NCBI GenBank assembly: GCA_022818135.1
Contig: JAFMSR010000019.1
Coordinates: 31,604,879 to 31,668,878, forward strand
Length of the DNA: 64,000 bases
Direction: 5' to 3'
Source of the DNA: Saxidomus purpurata
Lineage: Eukaryota; Mollusca; Bivalvia; Venerida; Veneridae
Shown: in pieces, positions 12,616 to 35,360 of the stretch
How the letters are laid out: every line of letters starts with the position of its first letter
Position numbering within the stretch: position 1 is the first letter of the stretch
Notes under the pieces: model-generated
Told to the model about the DNA's origin: nothing
Database searches by the model: none
The model's input: the letters and a program-made list of their open reading frames with translations, nothing else
Made by a program: the position numbers and the translations under genes

Positions 12616-13284
12616 TTAAGTATTTTGTTTCTGCTGTTAGATTGGCCGAGTATAGATATATTGTTTTCCGGACCGGATCACTTGAAATTAGGAAAACAAT
12701 ATTGACACAGAAATTGGCAATGTCAAATTGTCAAAAATAATGGAAATGACAACAACGAAATGACAAAACTATGTACATTTTGTATGTAACTAGCGACAAA
12801 AATCTTGTTTCACCTACAACTTAAATAACATCTCCTTGAACTATTAAGATGTTAAACCGTCGGTTTCTAGAGTCACATTTAGTTTATAAGTTTTATAAAA
12901 TTGTGCTTTAAAAGGCGATCGAAATCTTATAACCAGTATCACGATTTGAAATAACCGTGGGAGATGATGTTTTTCACAAATCAAAATAGTTTTAACAATT
13001 TAGTTCAATGGTAATCTGCAGATATTTTTACAAAATCATTTTAAAAAGGTGGCATATTGAGTCATGTGACTTTCATTAAATAAAACTATTTCCTTTTGCC
13101 TTCAACTGCAAAGTGGCGATTTAACGTGTAGCAAAACTCACAACTGTCAGGTATTGTCACCGTATCAGACATAAATTCAAGCCAACTTTAAAAATAATTT
13201 ACGAGCATTGACGTTAATAAAACTGTTCACATCCATGTCACATTTTTGAGATATAATATTCTCCTTTTTCACTTTTCATTTCCT

Positions 13285-24259
<10,975 letters not shown>

Positions 24260-24387
24260 TGTTAACACATTCCAAAAACAACACGATGATTTTTTATACG
24301 TTTCTCTTGTATGTTAATTATTCTTCGTTTCTGGGTTTTTTTTCTCACTCTCAATGTTTTATGCGACGGTACTTACCGAAATTCCGT

Positions 24388-24397
24388 GTTTATTAAA
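24388..24397 (-). promoter_or_regulatory. Position of the weakened TATA-like site of gene B
   Basis: This aligns with the TATATAAA of copy A but reads TTTAATAAAC, about 130 bases before the ATG. Whether it still directs initiation cannot be told. Confidence 0.25.
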
Positions 24398-24840
24398 CCT
24401 TAAATGTAAGTTCAATGTCTTTACGTTAAGAAGCAATATTTCAGTTTTCTTGATTCACCAATACGATCATGTCTTATCTGAAAAACACTGCATTCATGAT
24501 CAACACAAATAAAAAATAAAAAAAAGGAAATTACGAAATTAATGAGTTCTGCGTAATTACTTATGCACTATACAGAACAAAAAAGGGAAAACCTCTGCGA
24601 ATTTGTTCGACAACGTTACTATATAAGGCAAATAACTTGATTGATTCAAGGTACTAAATATTTTATGTCCCGACGTTTTAATAATGATAAGCCAAGTTAT
24701 GGACCAAAGATCGACTATAATAAAAGTAATAGAAAACAAAATTTAATATGTACATATAAACAGACGGTTTATAAAGATGACAAAAGATACCGGCCAAGCA
24801 TGTAATATCACGTTTTCTACTTGTTCACCCAGAAACTATA

Positions 24841-26423
24841 CTCAGCAAAAATAGAAACGTCCCTCCATATTTCAGGAAAGATTTATCGAAAACCAAAAGG
24901 GTTACTTTTATGAATCAAAATAGAAAAACAAGTTCATTCATTTCTGTATCAAAACCAATTAATTGCATCTGGCTATCTTGTTAACTTTTCGAGAGATAAC
25001 CGGTCAAGAGAGGTAGGGGTCAAAATCAAAAATCACAAAAACTCAGAAAGGTGTTATTGAATGTTTAGAGATGGAATTCCAGTAAGAAATGTGGCACATC
25101 CAGTAAATCTCGTTAGTACCGAGTGTGGCCACCATTTTCATGAATGTATGCAATGATCCTACGCCGCATCGACGTTGCGTAACGCAATACCAGTGCGTTG
25201 GGCAAATTCCTCCATTCCTGTTGTAACGCCCGTGTAAGATCGCGAACATTGTCAATCTGATGGTTAGCTCGTGCTTTGCGGCCCAGCTGATCCCATATGT
25301 GCTCAATGGGGTTGAGATCCGGGGAAACCGCGGGCCATGGCATGACGTTGACATTGTTTTGCTGCAAGAATTGAGTGGTGACCCTGGCTACATGAGGGCG
25401 GGCATTGTCCTGCATCAATGTTACACCAGGACCATGCTGACGAATAAATGGTAAGGCATATGCATTTAGCACGTCTGCAACATAACGCTGTGCATTAATG
25501 TTGCCCTGTACAACAACCAAATCTGTCTTCCGGTTTCCCATGATCCCACCCCAGACCATTACGCTCCCTCCCCCAAACCTGTTCTTCTCAACAATGCAAC
25601 AATCGGCGAATCTTTCATTTTTACGCCTGTACACCCGTAATATTCCGTCAGCATGACTAACTGTGAACCGAGATTCATCGGTGAACAAAACTCGGTTCCA
25701 GTCAGCCCTTCTCCAGTTCAGATGACGTCGCGCCCATAACAGCCTGGTAGCACGGTGACGTTTGGTCATTATCTGACTAGTGTACAGGCGGCGTTATGGT
25801 TGGGCGTTATTGGTTGGGCGTTACGACGCAACCGGTTGCGAATGGTCTGCCCTGAGACACCGTATTGCCTAGCAGGGACTGTGGCTGCAAATTGACGTTG
25901 ACGTAAGTGCGTCAGCGTAATGAAACGATCGGCTCTAGCCGTCGTTACACGAGGCCTACCAGGTCGCTGCCGGTCGTGAACAGCCCCAGTCTGCTGGTAC
26001 CGGGCTGCAAGACGATCAATCGTCTTCCGACAGCACCCGAACCGACGCGCGACTACCCTGGCGGACATCCCACCCGCAAGCATCCCAATTGCCTGATTTC
26101 GCTCGTTTTCGGAAAGCCGTGGCATATCGAAAACAGTGAAAAATTAAAGAAAAAATTTAATTTTCAGAATAGCCCCTATCGCATGAATGGTACGACATGA
26201 ACTGAATCAACATATGGATGACATGTATAGCGTGCACGTGCAAAACGTGCAAATGACCGTTCCGGTTACTGGCCGATATGTAAACCGTGCGTATCGGGTA
26301 AACTGTACACGATCGTATTCTGAACATCGCCAGGGTTTAAAATACATGTACATTGAACATGTAGCAACTACACAGACAAAGCTTCACCGGCTATAAAACA
26401 GGGACGTTTCTAGTTTTGCTGAG
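24841..26423 (-). mobile_element. Tc1-like transposon, both ends intact
   Basis: The 24-bp terminal inverted repeats (24,841-24,864 and 26,400-26,423) begin CTCAGCAAAA and contain AGAAACGTCCCT, with one or two mismatches. A TA flanks each end. Copy A shows the matching unoccupied site near 11,112. The element is 1,583 bp, and its coding part is visibly richer in GC and CpG than the AT-rich surroundings, which fits a recent arrival. One transposase gene runs on the minus strand. Confidence 0.92.
25113..26125 (-). pseudogene. Tc1-family transposase, frameshifted (DD34E)
   Basis: The first frame (26,125-25,769, 118 residues) starts MPRLSENERNQAIGMLAGG and has the paired helix-turn-helix region and a GRPR hook. 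The second (25,769-25,113, 218 residues) has the catalytic domain: FTDESRF, MVWGGI, MQDNARPHVA and SPDLNPIEHIWD. The second Asp and the Glu are 34 residues apart, the Tc1 signature. The frames overlap at TAATG. Between them a 13-14 bp tandem duplication (AACGCCCAACCA, near 25,797-25,825) shifts the frame. Translation in the second frame before its ATG still resembles transposase (RRLYTSQIMT), so the true junction lies at the duplication. Catalytic residues are intact but this copy should not make full-length enzyme. Confidence 0.88.
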
Positions 26424-26466
26424 TATGGTTACATTGCAGTTCACTTTGTCGTAACATAGCAATCCC

Positions 26467-27620
26467 GATGTAAAGCTTTATTACGCGAAGAAATTATTAT
26501 ATGGACTTTCGATTATAAACATGTTCTGCCTGATGTCAAATCGGTTAACGGGCCGATAAACAAAATACGCTATTTGGACATCGTCGTGACCATAATAGTA
26601 TTGGATATGGGTGAATCGATATAAAGCCATTAACCGTGACAATAATAACCTTTGGTATGTTGATATAATCCACACGGTGGTCTTTCAAAAATGTATAATT
26701 ACAGTTTTAACGAAACCAACAGAAACGAGTAGTGATATAAATGGTGAAGTCAAGATCGGTTGGTTTCGAGGTCAATTCTCAGTCTAAGTATTTTTTGTTG
26801 GCATTTTATAAAAACAATCGTGAAAATCGTTCACAATTTTCACGTAATTTTAATTGAGTTGAATTTATTATCAAAAAGCCTTTACACAATTGTTTTAGGT
26901 CATGGACTACGTCTATAAGGCTATGACGGAAAAGCTTACTGACGTTGATCACAAAAGCGTTAAAATTGTCAAAATACATTTTGTATCTTAAAGGTTTGTG
27001 GAATTGCTAGTTTGCCTTTGATTAATTACCGAATAAATCAATGATGGTATGGTATGATGAATCTAGATTCATTTAATCTACTTAGTTTATTAACAAAGAA
27101 ATGACCGGTAAAAAGACTCTAGTGACCTTAGAATGCAAGTATTCCAACGCCAAGCCCCAACAAGGGGGTATAGCTCTTTTACTAAATATATTTTTATACT
27201 GATTCAGGAACATTTAGGGGGGGGGGGGGCCGGGGGGCGGGGGGGGCCCCCCCCCCCCCCCCCGGGGGGGGGGGGGTTGGGGGGGGGGGGCTTTTTTTTT
27301 TTTTTTTTTTTTTTTTTGGGGGTTTTTTTTTTTTGGGGGGTTTTGGGGGGGGTTTTTTTTTGTTTTTTGAAATTTTTTTTTCCTTTGGGGAAAATAAATT
27401 TGTTTAAACTAGCTTTAGCTCTCATAAACATTAAAAAGTACTGATAAACATACCTGTTTTACGTAATATTACAATATAGAATTTTCCGACAACAGTTACA
27501 TTATCGTGCGATATTTATACTTAGATTCTTTCTTTTTTTTTCTTTAATGTTGTTTTATTGCTGTGTGCGTTGTCTTAAAATTATTCTACAGTGACAAATC
27601 ATTCAATATTTCACAAAACA
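26467..27620. repeat. Disrupted start of a third duplication unit (C)
   Basis: About 45 bases from 26,467 resemble the first bases of units A and B. Weak similarity resumes near 27,535-27,620 (the stretch ending in GACAAATCATTCA). About 1 kb of unrelated sequence, including the G/C/T homopolymer block, separates the two pieces. No PAN, sushi or kringle exon of this copy is seen in the window. Confidence 0.6.
27217..27392. repeat. G/C/T homopolymer block
   Basis: About 175 bases made of G, C and T runs with few other bases. The G-then-C arrangement could fold back on itself. The pattern is unusual for real sequence and may be a sequencing or assembly artefact. Confidence 0.8.
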
Positions 27621-28380
27621 ATATAAGAAGTCCAAGAAAGTCCCAATGAATAACGATGAAAATATCAACCTTCGCCAATTTCCCGGAACGTCTTTAGTCT
27701 TTTTTTTTGCGTGTCATTTTCTCAAACAATCTTTATTTTTTAAATCAGCGTATTGAAAGAAGTAAATTCTCCAATCTGTAAATGTTTACATGTACTACCG
27801 ACGCTTAGCTGAATCTTAAGCAAACACTTCAGTATCTGAAACGAACAACGGTACAAATCATGATGAAAGAAAAAAGCATTACAACAGAATATAAACTTGA
27901 AGCGTTAAATGAGTGTTTTAGAAGATAAATAACGGATGTCCAGCATAATGCCTTTTATGAAGGATGGAAGATTAAGTTAAGCGACTAAGATCAAAGTAAA
28001 AAGAATAAATGGTAAGAGCTAATTAAGTAAAACGGACTTCATTCCCTGAAGGAGAATTTGCGGACGGTTTACATGTTATAATAAGATCCCTTCTATTCCA
28101 TCTTACTTGTGGTACAAGTCACGTGTGTTAAATGTATCACGTTTTATCTCAAGTTACTATTTTGTGTAAACCCTAAAATGCATGATATTTGCCACACGCA
28201 AAACATGCAGAAAAGGGAACCATTTGTTAGAAGTCATCCAGGTTAAGATAACCGGCGTGTTTATAAGAAAGAGTTTTATTCAGTCACCTTTGTCAATTTT
28301 ACAATTTTAGTCAAATATAATACAAATGTATAACATTGAACCATGTTTTTTTCTATTGATTTTAGCAAATAAGACTTTGG
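27621..28380. other. No gene seen
   Basis: AT-rich sequence between the third-unit fragment and the poly-T run. No exon, RNA gene or repeat is recognised. Confidence 0.4.
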
Positions 28381-28388
28381 GGGGGGGT

Positions 28389-28441
<53 letters not shown>
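28380..28441 (+). repeat. G-run and poly-T tract
   Basis: A short G run followed by about 50 T residues. This could be a retroposed tail on the opposite strand or a sequencing artefact, as at 23,603 and 27,217. Confidence 0.7.
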
Positions 28442-28444
<3 letters not shown>

Positions 28445-28675
28445 CTGTTAAACAAATCAATGGCATGTGCGATCCCTAATAACATAATCAAATATCACTT
28501 AGTTGAGGTAAATGAGAATATTACCCATTACATCTTGATTATGATGATGATAATAATTATTGTAAAATGATCATTATAAAAGTAATTGAAAAAATTAAAA
28601 CAATAATTATGAAATCAAAATAATATCACAATGATGATAGGGAGAAAGAGGAAGAGGCTGATGATTGTTGAGTAA

Positions 28676-31600
28676 ATGATAATTCTACCAATACTACTAC
28701 AAAACAATTTAAACATGGTGTAATAGGAAGTGGCTGATGGTTGTACTGATAATTCTCCCAATACTACTACACAATTTAAACATGATGTAAGTGGAAGTGG
28801 CTCATGGTTGTAATGATAATTATACCAATACTACTAAACAATTTAAACATGGTGTAAGTGGAAGTGGCTGATGGTTGTAATGATAATTATACCAATACTA
28901 CTACACAATTAAAACATGGTGTAAGTGGAAGTGGCTGATGGTTGTAATGATAATTATACCAATACTAATAAACAATTTAAACATGGTGTAATAGGAAGTG
29001 GATGATGGTTGTAATGATGATTCTACCAATACTAATTAACAATTTAAACATGATGAAAGTGGAAGTGGCTGTCGGTTACAATGATAATTCTCCCAATACT
29101 AATTAACAATGTAAACATGATGAAGTGGAAGTGGCTGATGGTTGTAATGATAATTCTACCAATACTAATTAAAAATTTAAACATGATGAAAGTAGAAGTG
29201 GATGATGGTTGTAATGATAATTCTACCAATTCCACTAAACAATTTAAACATGGTGTAATAGGAAGTGGATGATGGTTGTAATTATAATTCTACCAATACT
29301 ACTAAACAATTTAAGCATGGTGTAATAGGAAGTGGATGATGGTTGTAATTATAATTCTACCAATACTACTAAACAATTTAAACATGGTGTAATAGGAAGT
29401 GGCTGATGGTTGTACTGATAATTCTACCAATACTACTAAACAATTTAAACATGGTGTAATAGGAAGTGGCTGATGGTTGCAATGATAATTCTACCAATAC
29501 TACTAAACAATTTAAACATGGTGTAATAGGAAGTGGATGATGGTTGGAATCATAATTCTACCAATACTACTAGACAATTTAAACATGGTGTAATAGGAAG
29601 TGGCAAATGGTTGTAATGATAATTCTACCAATACTACTAAACAATTTAAACATGGTGTAATAGGAAGTGGCTGATGGTTGTAATGATAATTCTACCAATA
29701 CTACTAAACAATTTAAACATGGTGTAATAGGAAGTGGCTGATGGTTGTAATTATAATTCTACCAATACTACTAGACAATTTAAACATGGTGTAATAGGAA
29801 GTGGATGATGGTTGCAATGATAATTCTACCAATACTACTAAACAATTTAAACATGGTGTAATAGGAAGTGGATGATGGTTGTAATTATAATTCTACCAAT
29901 ACTACTAGACAATTTAAACATGATGTAATAGGAAGTGGCAAATGGTTGTAATGATAATTCTACCAATACTACTAAACAATTTAAACATGGTGTAATAGGA
30001 AGTGGCTGATGGTTGTAATGATAATTCTACCAATACTACTAAACAATTTAAATATGGTGTAACAGGAAGTGGATGATGGTTGTAATTATAATTCTACCAA
30101 TACTACTAAACAATTTAAACATGATGTAATAGGAAGTGGATGATGGTTGTAATGATAATTCTACCAATACTACTAAACAATCTAAACATGGTGTAATAGG
30201 AAGTGGCTGATGGTTGTAATTATAATTCTACCAATACTACTAAACAATTTAAACATGGTGTAATAGGAAGTGGCTGATGGTTGTAATGATACTTCTACCA
30301 ATACTACCAAACAATTTAAACATGGTGTAATAGGAAGTGGATGATGGTTGTAATTATAATTCTACCAATACTACTAAACAATTTAAACATGGTGTAATAG
30401 GAAGTGGCTGATGGTTGTAATGATAATTCTACCAATACTACTAAACAATTTAAACATGGTGTAAGTGGAAGTGGCTGATGGTTGTAATGATAATTCTACC
30501 AATACTACTAAACAATTTAAACATGGTGTAATAGGAAGTGGATGATGGTTGTAATGATAATTCTACCAATACTACGAAACAATTTAAATATGGTGTAACA
30601 GGAAGTGGCTGATGGTTGTAATGATAATTCTACCAATACTACTTAAAAATTTAAACATAGTGTAACAGGAAGTGGCTGATGGTTGTAATGATAATTCTAC
30701 CAATACTACGAAACAATTTAAATATGGTGGAATAGGAAGTGGATGATGGTTGTAATGATAATTCTACCAATACTACTTAACAATTTAAACATAGTGTAAC
30801 AGGAAGTGGATGATGGTTGTAATGATAATTCTACCAATACTACCAAACAATTTAAACATGGTGTAATAGGAAGTGGCAGATGGTTGCAATGATAATTCTA
30901 CTAATACTACCAAACAATTTAAACATGATGTTAGTGGAATAGGCTGATGGTTGTACTGATAATTCTACCAATACTACCGAACAATTTAAATATGGTGTAA
31001 TATGAAGTGGCTGATGGTTGTAATGATAATTCTACCAATACTACCAAACAATTTAAACAAGATGTAAGTGGAAGTGGCTGATGGTTGTAATGATTATTCT
31101 ACCAATACTACCAAACAATTTAAACAAGATGTAAGTGGAAGTGGCTGATGGTTGTAATGATAATTCTACCAATACTACCAAACAATTTAAACATGGTGTA
31201 AGTGGAAGTGGCTGATGGTTGTAATGATAATTCTACCAATACTACTAAACAATTTAAACATGGTGTAATAGGAAGTGGCTGATGGTTGTAATGATAATTC
31301 TACCAATACTACTAAACAATTTAAACATGGTGTAATAGGAAGTGGCTGATGGTTGTAATGATAATTCTACCAATACTACTAAACAATTTAAACATGGTGT
31401 AATAGGAAGTGGCTGATGGTTGCAATGATAATTCTACCAATACTACTAAACAATTTAAACATGGTGTAATAGGAAGTGGCTGATGGTTGTAATGATAATT
31501 CTACCAATACTACTAAACAATTTAAACATGATGTAATAGGAAGTGGATGATAGTTGTAATGATAATTCTACCAATCCCACTAAACAATTTAAACATGGTG

Positions 31601-33836
31601 TAATAGGAAGTGGCTGATGGTTGTAATGATAATTCTACCAATACTACTAAACAATTTAAACATGGTGTAATAGGAGGGCGGATGGTTGAAGTGGCTGATG
31701 GTTGTAATGATAATTCTACCAATACTACTAAACAATATAAAGATGATGTAAGTGGAAGTGGCAAATGGTTGTAATGATAATTCTACCAATACTACTAAAC
31801 AATTTAAACATGGTGTATTAGGAAGTGGATGATGGTTGTAATGATAATTCTACCAATACTACCATACAATTTAAACATGGTGTAATAGGAAGTGGATGAT
31901 GGTTGTAATGATAATTCTACCAATACTACCAAACAATTTAAACATGATGTTAGTGGAATAGGCTGATGGTTGTACTGATAATTCTACCAATACTACCGAA
32001 CAATTTAAATATGGTGTAATATGAAGTGGCTGATGTTTGTAATGATAATTCTACCAATACTACCAAACAATTTAAACAAGATGTAAGTGGAAGTGGCTGA
32101 TGGTTGTAATGATTATTCTACCAATACTACCAAACAATTTAAACAAGATGTAAGTGGAAGTGGCTGATGGTTGTAATGATAATTCTACCAATACTACCAA
32201 ACAATTTAAACATGGTGTAAGTGGAAGTGGCTGATGGTTGTAATGATAATTCTACCAATACTACTAAACAATTTAAACATGGTGTAATAGGAAGTGGCTG
32301 ATGGTTGTAATGATAATTCTACCAATACTACTAAACAATTTAAACATGCTGTAATAGGAAGTGGCTGATGGTTGTAATGATAATTCTACCAATACTACTA
32401 AACAATTTAAACATGGTGTAATAGGAAGTGGCTGATGGTTGCAATGATAATTCTACCAATACTACTAAACAATTTAAACATGGTGTAATAGGAAGTGGCT
32501 GATGGTTGTAATGATAATTCTACCAATACTACTAAACAATTTAAACATGATGTAATAGGAAGTGGATGATAGTTGGTAATGACTACCCACTAATCTACCA
32601 ATCCCACTAAACAATTTAAACATGGTGTAATAGGAAGTGGCTGATGGTTGTAATGATAATTCTACCAATACTACTAAACAATTTAAACATGGTGTAATAG
32701 GAAGTGGCTGATGGTTGTAATGATAATTCTACCAATACTACTAAACAATATAAAGATGATGTAAGTGGAAGTGGCAAATGGTTGTAATGATAATTCTACC
32801 AATACTACTAAACAATTTAAACATGGTGTATTAGGAAGTGGATGATGGTTGTAATGATAATTCTACCAATACTACCAAACAATTTAAACATGGTGTAATA
32901 GGAAGTGGATGATGGTTGTAATGATAATTCTACCAATACTACTAAACAATTTAAACATGGTGTAATAGGAAGTGGCTGATGGTTGCAATGATAATTCTAC
33001 CAATACTACTAAACAATTTAAACATGGTGTAATAGGGAAGTGGATGATGGATGTAATGATAATTCTACCAATACTACTAAACAATTTAAACATGGTGTAA
33101 TAGGAAGTGGCAAATGGTTGCAATGAAAATTTTACCAATACTACTAAACAATTTAAACATGGTGTAATAGGAAGTGGATGATGGTTGTAATGATAATTCT
33201 ACCAATACTACCAAACAATTTAAACATGGTGTAATAGGAAGTGGATGATGGTTGCAATGATAATTCTACCAATCTTACTAAACAATTTAAACATGGTGTA
33301 ATAGGAAGTGGCTGATGGTTGCAATGATAATTCTACCAGTACTACTAAACAATTTAAACATGGTGTAATAGGAAGTGGCAAATGGTTGCAATGATAATTT
33401 TACCAATACTACTAAACGATTTAAACATGGTGTAATAGGAAGTTGATGATGGTTGTAATGATAATTCTACCAATACTACTAAACAATTTAAACATGGTGT
33501 AATAGGAAGTGGCAAATGGTTGCAATGATAATTTTACCAATACTACCAAACAATTTAAACATGGTGTAATAGGAAGTGGCTGATGGTTGTAATGATAATT
33601 CTACCAATACTACTAGACAATTTAAACATGGTGTAATAGGAAGTGGCTGATGGTTGTAAAGATAATTATACCAATACTAATAAACAATTTAAACATGATG
33701 TTAATGGAATAGTCTGATGGCTGTTATGATAATTCTACCAATACTAATATACAATTTAAACATGATGTAAGTGGAAGTGACTGATGGTTGTAATGATAAT
33801 TATACCAATACTACTAACAATGTAATCATGGTGTCA
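28676..33836 (+). repeat. Minisatellite of 67-bp units, about 77 copies
   Basis: The unit contains GGAAGTGG(C/A)TGATGGTT, GTAATGATAATTCTACCAAT, ACTACTAAACAATTTAAACA and TGGTGTAATA. Spacing of equivalent bases is 67 (for example 29,390 and 29,457). Variants cluster: GTGTAAGTGG at both edges and in the middle, AAATGGTTG in scattered units, ACCAAACAATT in others. A few units carry small indels (31,676-31,690; 32,575-32,600; 33,036). Outermost units are the most diverged, as expected when unequal exchange keeps the centre uniform. Short open frames in it are not genes. Confidence 0.95.
30905..32890 (+). repeat. Higher-order duplication of about 1 kb inside the 67-bp array
   Basis: A rare variant series (ATGTTAGTGGAATAGG, then ACCGAACAATTTAAATATGG, then GTAATATGAAGTGG, then two AACAAGATGTAAGTGG units) occurs at 30,921 and again at 31,940. 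The trailing marker AAAGATGATGTAAGTGG occurs at 31,741 and 32,754. The offset of 1,013-1,019 bp marks a block of about 15 units copied as a whole. Confidence 0.85.
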
Positions 33837-34009
33837 GTTTAACGCTTTACTGTAAATCCACTTAACTATAACTTCAACTGTTTGGCTTCTTGCTGAAATT
33901 TATAATAAAAAACAACGGATATGAGGTCGTATTACATTATAATTTAATAATATTTATACTAATACAAATAATATATTAATCAGTTATAAGCCAGCAGAAT
34001 ATTTTTTTA

Positions 34010-34165
34010 TTGCACTGTTTTAATATACATCTGTCGGTAGTGTCCTTAGGCAAGACACTATTTCCACATTGCCTCTCTCTCTTCGGGGTTGATTCCATCT
34101 GGAATGAGTCTCGAGAGCGGTAAATATAAGTTGTAAGAACTTGTTTCGCAATCGAGAATGAATAA
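34010..34165 (+). repeat. SINE remnant (conserved central and tail part)
   Basis: It contains GTGTCCTTAGGCAAGACACT, a phrase I associate with conserved SINE cores, then CTCGAGAGCGGTAAATATAA and TTTCGCAATCGAGAATGAAT. The tail resembles 56,735-56,790 in this window. The tRNA-like head is not evident. Confidence 0.55.
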
Positions 34166-35019
34166 AGTAGTATAAAAAAATATATATATACATCTGGGGT
34201 GGAGCTGTATCTCTTCATCTGCCTGTAAAGCTGTAGACGGAATCTAATTGAATATTAATGTCTCTTTAGAGGCAAATTGACAAAGTTACAGTTATTTTGA
34301 GCAAGCTGTAAAGCATTTGCATTTGTTGTATTAGTTATTGATAGGCAATTGAAAGGCAATTCCCCATGGTGCTGCTGAACATGACGTCGGCAAAACATAA
34401 ATAGCACCAACATATCATTTACATGGTAGCGGTGTGGCTGGAATTAATTTGTTGACGTATAATGGTCGCCTCTTTTTAGTCAGCATGTGTATTTCATAAG
34501 TACTACACTTTTACAGAACCAAATCTTGCTCATAGGGAAACGTAAATGAAATTGAACATCATGATGCGACGGGGCTTATCAGTAGATGAACGGAACCACA
34601 GGTTATTTGTACACAATCACTAAGTCAGGTGTTTTCTTTTAAAAGTTCATTATTAAGCTTGATAAATTATAAAACTTGCTTCAGAAGCAAAGCTGATGAT
34701 GCTTTAAGAAAATGAAAGCATGCTGTATAGAAAGTGCGTCGATGGATTGTGCTGATGTAGTTCATAGCTTAGTTTTTTTTAATCTATTTTAGTTTCTGTT
34801 ATATGTATTCAATAAATGGCATACGTCGTACGATATGTGTCATTGGCTTTCTTTTATGAGCATTGATGCAGCTTCCAATGCAATTTACATCACAACTATG
34901 GATTTAAAGCAGGAACAAAGCTTCAATACTACTAACGCATAATATGAAAAACGCACCAAATAACTTCTCTCTAAAGCTTCTTGTTCTTAGATTTTGATGA
35001 AAAATGTAGTTCTTTAAAC

Positions 35020-35360
35020 TCTCTGAAAATGACCTATTTTAGAATGAATAGTCACAGAAAAGGGTTCCAGTATAAATTCATGTGAAGTGTATCTGTTTAT
35101 TTGAAATTATACGCTACCAAATTATAAAGCGCTTTTGAAAATACCAATGTAACCATATTATTAGCGTAGCAGTGCCGTTAGGTCAAACCCACCAACATTT
35201 TCAATGGATATTTTCAAATTGCTACCTAGATTTTTACTTACGTTGTTGATTCTAGCCATTACTTTCACATTTATCATTTTTGAGAAATTTATTTTTTTCC
35301 CCTGAGAAGTAACTGAGAAGTAACTGAGAAGTAACTGAGAACGAGCAGCTTAAACAGTCT
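35020..35360 (+). repeat. Unnamed dispersed repeat family R1, copy 1
   Basis: It shares an ordered series of blocks with 42,390-42,655, 45,640-45,870 and (inverted) 51,505-51,810: ACGCTACCAAATTATAAAGC, GCAGTGCCGTTA, CACCAACATTTTCAA, GTTGATTCTAGCCATT, CATTTTTGAGAAATTTA and GAGCAGCTTAAAC. This copy and the inverted copy extend furthest left (AGAATGAATAGTC, GTGAAGTGTATCTGT). No coding frame is visible. Confidence 0.75.
35302..35342 (+). repeat. Short tandem repeat, 12-bp unit
   Basis: About three and a half copies of AACTGAGAAGT with its junction base, inside the R1 repeat where other copies have a single ACCTGAAACTGTG-like phrase. Confidence 0.85.

Noticed and set aside
27133..27444. Glycine/proline/lysine-rich frames on both strands
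   Set aside because: They derive from the G/C/T homopolymer block.
31522..33138. Minus-strand frames of 64-84 codons with LELSLQPSATS-type repeats
   Set aside because: They are products of the minisatellite; each is interrupted after one to three units.
28676..33836. CRISPR-like array
   Set aside because: The whole 67-bp unit repeats without unique spacers, and the setting is an animal genome; it is a minisatellite.
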